Positions 61,379-64,000 of a stretch of DNA of 64,000 bases are shown piece after piece; position 1 is the stretch's first letter; every line of letters begins with the position of its first letter. The translations under genes were made by a program, and so were the position numbers. Origin of the DNA: Gemmatimonadota bacterium (GTDB taxonomy: Bacteria > Latescibacterota > UBA2968 > UBA8231); contig VXML01000107.1 in assembly GCA_009841115.1 (NCBI GenBank), positions 62,001 through 126,000 of the forward strand, given 5' to 3'. The notes under the pieces were generated by a model. The model was not told where the DNA came from and ran no database searches. It worked only from the letters and a program-made list of their open reading frames with translations.

Positions 61379-62518
61379 TCAGTGCTCTTCAACCACCAGC
61401 GAACCGAACTTCTCCTCGTCCCACTCCGCACCCCAACCTGGCCCATCCGGGGGCGCGATGTACCCTTCTTCAATCAAGGGCGCATTGAGCAAACCCCACT
61501 GCGCTCCGGTCTGCCGCAGGCTGTCGGCCGTTGCCCCGAAAAACTCGTAGAAATCCGTGTTGTCGATGCAGCAGCCCAAGTGCGCGTGGACCAGCCCATC
61601 CAATGCCCCACCGGCATTCAGTTCTATATTCGCTCCGTGCAACTCGGCCAGATGCGCCAGCTTTAGCACCTGCGTCGCCCCGTGCCGGGCATTGCCCCGC
61701 AGGCGATCGGTCGCTCCTTGGATCAGCCATTGCGCCGTCAAGTCGATGTCGTGCATCAGCATCTCGGTGCCCATCACCGGAATGGTCAACGCTTGGCACA
61801 ACTCCTGATATTGATTCATCTTCTGCTCGTGCATCGGCTCTTCCAACCACACAAAATCCAACTCCTCCAGTACGCGCCCCACTTCAATGGCCTCGCGCAA
61901 GTCATAGGAACACACTGGATCGGTGATCAACTCGTAATCCGGTCCCACGGCGTCGCGCACGGCTCTGTAAATAGGGATATCGGCCTTTCCTCCTTTATAC
62001 GTGTGAAACTTGTACGCCCCAATACCCATTTCCTTGCCGGTCTCTATGGCTTTGAGATATCCCTCGATATCCGTATCTCCGCCGGTCAGATACACAGGCA
62101 AGCGCGGCCGCACGCGCCCCACCAACGCATAGACTGGCAAGCCTGCGGCCTTGCCCAAAATGTCCCACAGACAGTTGTCGAACGCCCCAAACCACCCCGG
62201 AGGCTGGTATACCCACCGGGTCCCTTTCCAAAACTGCTGAAATAGCCCCTCGCGTTCCCACGGGCTCCGCCCCACCGCGTGATACCGCACGATGTCGGCC
62301 TGATAGGGCGTCATCGACGTATCGCTGCGCCCCACAATGCCCTCGTCCGTATGCACCTCCAAAAAGCTCTGTCGCGCCGGGCGCAATTCTTGGTTTGGCC
62401 TTCCCTGGTGCGTGTATTGTATCCTCCGCAACCCCTCTACCCGCGCGATACTGTGACCGCCGCGCCCCTTGCTGCTTGGGTCTTCCAACACTAGCAATTT
62501 CACCTCGGCGATTTTCAT
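61379..62518 (-). CDS. Enolase-superfamily sugar-acid dehydratase-like enzyme
   Basis: A 379-residue mandelate-racemase-type protein: AYKFHTYKG lysine, ITDPVCSYD first metal Asp, WLEEPMHE second ligand, MGTEMLMHD third ligand, and the unusual DRLRGNARHGATQVLK and LNAGGALDGLVHAHLG blocks on the last strands. Divergent from ordinary members but with ligands kept. The start is 62518 (AAAGGAGA upstream) rather than 62569. First gene of the seven-gene operon. Confidence 0.88.
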   Translation of the reverse strand: MKIAEVKLLVLEDPSSKGRGGHSIARVEGLRRIQYTHQGRPNQELRPARQSFLEVHTDEGIVGRSDTSMTPYQADIVRYHAVGRSPWEREGLFQQFWKGTRWVYQPPGWFGAFDNCLWDILGKAAGLPVYALVGRVRPRLPVYLTGGDTDIEGYLKAIETGKEMGIGAYKFHTYKGGKADIPIYRAVRDAVGPDYELITDPVCSYDLREAIEVGRVLEELDFVWLEEPMHEQKMNQYQELCQALTIPVMGTEMLMHDIDLTAQWLIQGATDRLRGNARHGATQVLKLAHLAELHGANIELNAGGALDGLVHAHLGCCIDNTDFYEFFGATADSLRQTGAQWGLLNAPLIEEGYIAPPDGPGWGAEWDEEKFGSLVVEEH

Positions 62519-62590
62519 GTCGGTCTCCTTTATCCGCAAACTTGCATACCCTATATTCACCCCCCACAACTGTCAACCTCAGGGAATTAT

Positions 62591-63724
62591 ATGAAAATCG
62601 CCGCCATCGAAACCTTCGACCTCACCTGCCCCCTTGACCGCCCCTTTGGCTGGTCCCAAGGCTGGCTCGACCAGCGCAGCACCACGCTCGTCAAAATCAC
62701 CACGGACGACGGCCTCGTCGGCTGGGGCGAAGGCGCGGCAGCCGGTCTCATCGACGGCTTGCTCTCCCCCCTGCTCATCGGCCAAGACCCCATGGACCGC
62801 GCGGGGCTGTGGGAGCGCATGTTCCACGCGCTCTACAACGGCAACAACGCAGTCGGCCTAGCCGGCAGCGCCCTTTCTGCGCTCGACATCGCCCTCTGGG
62901 ATCTCGCGGGCAAAGCCACCGGCCTCCCGGTCTGCGCCCTCCTCGGCGGCAAGGTCCGCGATAAAGTCGCCGTCTATGCCACTGGCCTCTACTACACCGA
63001 AGGCGAGTTTCCCGACCGCCTGCTCGACGAGGCGCGGGACTATGTGGCCGCAGGTTTCAAGGGGATGAAGACCAAGGTCGGAGGGCTGTCCATCGCCGGG
63101 GACGTCGCACGCGTCCGCGCCCTGCGCGATGCCATCGGCCCGGACATTCACCTCATGGTCGATGCCAACGAAGCCTACAACGCCACCACGGCGATTCGCC
63201 TTGGCCAGAAGCTAGCCGAGTTGGACTTGGTGTGGTTTGAAGAGCCGGTCAACGCCCAAGACCTGGACGCCTATTTGGAAGTCAAAGCCGCGCTGCCCAT
63301 GGCCATTGCCGGCGGCGAAAACCTGCGCACCCGCTACGAATTCAAGCCCTACCTGACGCGCCGCGCGTACGACATTGTCCAGCCCGACATCATGCACTGC
63401 GGCGGCATCACTGAAATGCAGCGCATCTGCGCCATGGCCAACGCCTGCGGCATTCAGGTCAACCCTCACGTCTGGGGTTCACCCGTTATGATCGCCGCCA
63501 CCTTGCACCTTGCCGCCACCTTGCCGCCCTGCCCGCCAGCGCGCAACACCCAACCCTATATGCAGGAGCCAGTGATGGAATTCGACCGCACGCCGAGCGC
63601 CATCCGCCAAGAGCTATGCGCAGTGCCGTTTGATCAAGAGGACAGCTTTGTGCGCGTGCCGACCGGACCGGGGTTGGGAATTGAGGTGGATGAAGAGGTG
63701 GTCGAGAGGCTTAGGCAAGGTTAG
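62591..63724 (+). CDS. Enolase-superfamily dipeptide-epimerase/sugar-acid-type enzyme
   Basis: A 377-residue enzyme with the classic mandelate-racemase set: KxK pair MKTKVGG, first metal Asp in MVDANEAYN, WFEEPVN, AGGEN, QPDIMHCGG and NPHVWGS with the general-base His. It runs away from the other enolase gene across a 72-base gap that must hold both promoters. KxK plus late His suits a racemase or an acid-sugar dehydratase. Confidence 0.92.
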   Translation: MKIAAIETFDLTCPLDRPFGWSQGWLDQRSTTLVKITTDDGLVGWGEGAAAGLIDGLLSPLLIGQDPMDRAGLWERMFHALYNGNNAVGLAGSALSALDIALWDLAGKATGLPVCALLGGKVRDKVAVYATGLYYTEGEFPDRLLDEARDYVAAGFKGMKTKVGGLSIAGDVARVRALRDAIGPDIHLMVDANEAYNATTAIRLGQKLAELDLVWFEEPVNAQDLDAYLEVKAALPMAIAGGENLRTRYEFKPYLTRRAYDIVQPDIMHCGGITEMQRICAMANACGIQVNPHVWGSPVMIAATLHLAATLPPCPPARNTQPYMQEPVMEFDRTPSAIRQELCAVPFDQEDSFVRVPTGPGLGIEVDEEVVERLRQG

Positions 63725-63725
63725 A

Positions 63726-63992
63726 TTGGAAAAAGGTTGGCCAAATTGGTGGAATTGGGAGCTGGGTTTTACAGCACATCTGGAAGTCCGCATGGAGGAG
63801 CGGGGATTCTCTGAGGTCGAACTGCGGACGATGCTTGACGATGCCTCAAAATTGGTTCCTGCTCGCCGCCCGGGTCGTTGGCTCATTCATACTCGTCATG
63901 CGGGACATCCTTGGTTTGTGGTTGTTGAGCCAGACTTAGACGACAGAATTCTTATGATTGTAACCGCATATCCTGTAGAGGTGAGCCCATGA
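63726..63992 (+). CDS. DUF4258-like small protein, possible toxin
   Basis: An 88-residue protein: HLEVRMEERGFSEVELRTML and GRWLIHTRHAGHPWFVVVEPD are the DUF4258 pattern, a small RelE-like or BrnT-like fold often found in toxin-antitoxin pairs. The start is uncertain: TTG 63726 comes one base after the enolase stop and has AAGG five bases upstream; the frame is open from 63630. It overlaps the next ATG, as toxin-antitoxin genes do. Confidence 0.65.
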   Translation: MEKGWPNWWNWELGFTAHLEVRMEERGFSEVELRTMLDDASKLVPARRPGRWLIHTRHAGHPWFVVVEPDLDDRILMIVTAYPVEVSP

Positions 63993-64000
63993 AAACCGTT
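63989..64000 (+). CDS. Start of a further gene (cut by window edge)
   Basis: ATGAAAACCGTT begins inside the DUF4258-like stop as an ATGA overlap, giving four codons (M K T V) before the window ends. The coupling suggests a partner of the DUF4258-like protein, perhaps an antitoxin. Nothing more can be said. Confidence 0.35.

Overview
This window is a GC-rich stretch of bacterial chromosome from a free-living or host-associated heterotroph. Inside genes a 60-base line can reach about 70% GC by hand count. I cannot name the organism. The density of phytanoyl-CoA-type (PhyH) Fe(II)/2-oxoglutarate dioxygenases, enolase-superfamily sugar-acid dehydratases and HpcH/HpaI aldolases recalls published descriptions of Poribacteria, Latescibacterota and related sponge or marine lineages; that is inference only. 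I see no rRNA, tRNA, CRISPR array, phage genes or insertion sequence. I call about 58 protein-coding genes, two of them cut by the window edges.

Layout. (1) 1-5650: start of a vanadium-haloperoxidase-like secreted protein (minus strand), a 0.7-kb gap holding three tandem hairpin-bearing repeats, then a PhyH dioxygenase, a TIM-barrel protein and an acyltransferase. (2) 5647-14675, all minus strand: a PHP-nuclease/UvrD helicase fusion that looks like endonuclease Q joined to a helicase, a DMT transporter, a lipoprotein cyclophilin, a transketolase-like enzyme, a 2-hydroxyacid dehydrogenase and a PHP phosphoesterase. (3) 14788-21770: a heptamer repeat, an enolase-PhyH pair, rfbA, a sodium-pumping oxaloacetate decarboxylase operon (oadG-oadB-oadA) and convergent birA, whose product should biotinylate OadA. 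(4) 21909-29833: PhoX-like Tat protein, recQ, Gfo/Idh oxidoreductase, ammonium transporter, PhyH and a sugar epimerase. (5) 29930-45604: a second enolase-PhyH pair, a FitAB/VapBC toxin-antitoxin pair, a TPR-thioredoxin protein, an octopine-dehydrogenase-like protein, two PhyH-HEAT fusion proteins, one plain PhyH, a cupin/GNAT/CBM9 run, a VapBC45-type toxin-antitoxin pair and a sodium symporter. (6) 45740-51492: a PcfJ-like protein, a small coiled-coil membrane protein, hydroxyacid dehydrogenase, two HpcH aldolases and an aldo/keto reductase. (7) 51647-63724: two facing sugar-acid operons. The plus operon is small protein, PhyH, beta-propeller, enolase, RidA. The minus operon is enolase, PhyH, PhyH, mannonate-dehydratase-like, PhyH, HpcH aldolase, IlvD/Edd dehydratase. 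A further enolase and a DUF4258-like gene end the window.

How the genes may work together. Eleven PhyH proteins occur in 64 kb, and an enolase-superfamily dehydratase lies directly upstream of a PhyH gene three times (14906/16067, 30750/29930, 61379/60506). In a fourth cluster (51924-54543) both families share an operon. The simplest reading is a repeated catabolic unit. In it a dioxygenase would oxidise or unmask a substituted sugar acid or related metabolite, a dehydratase would make the 2-keto-3-deoxy acid, HpcH aldolases would cleave it, and hydroxyacid and aldo/keto reductases would handle the fragments. Pyruvate or oxaloacetate from such a route could feed the Oad sodium pump, and sodium symport (42331) would use that gradient. 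This is a hypothesis from gene order and family membership. The two strongest candidates for something new are this enolase-PhyH unit, including PhyH members lacking the usual metal-binding Asp, and the EndoQ-UvrD fusion.
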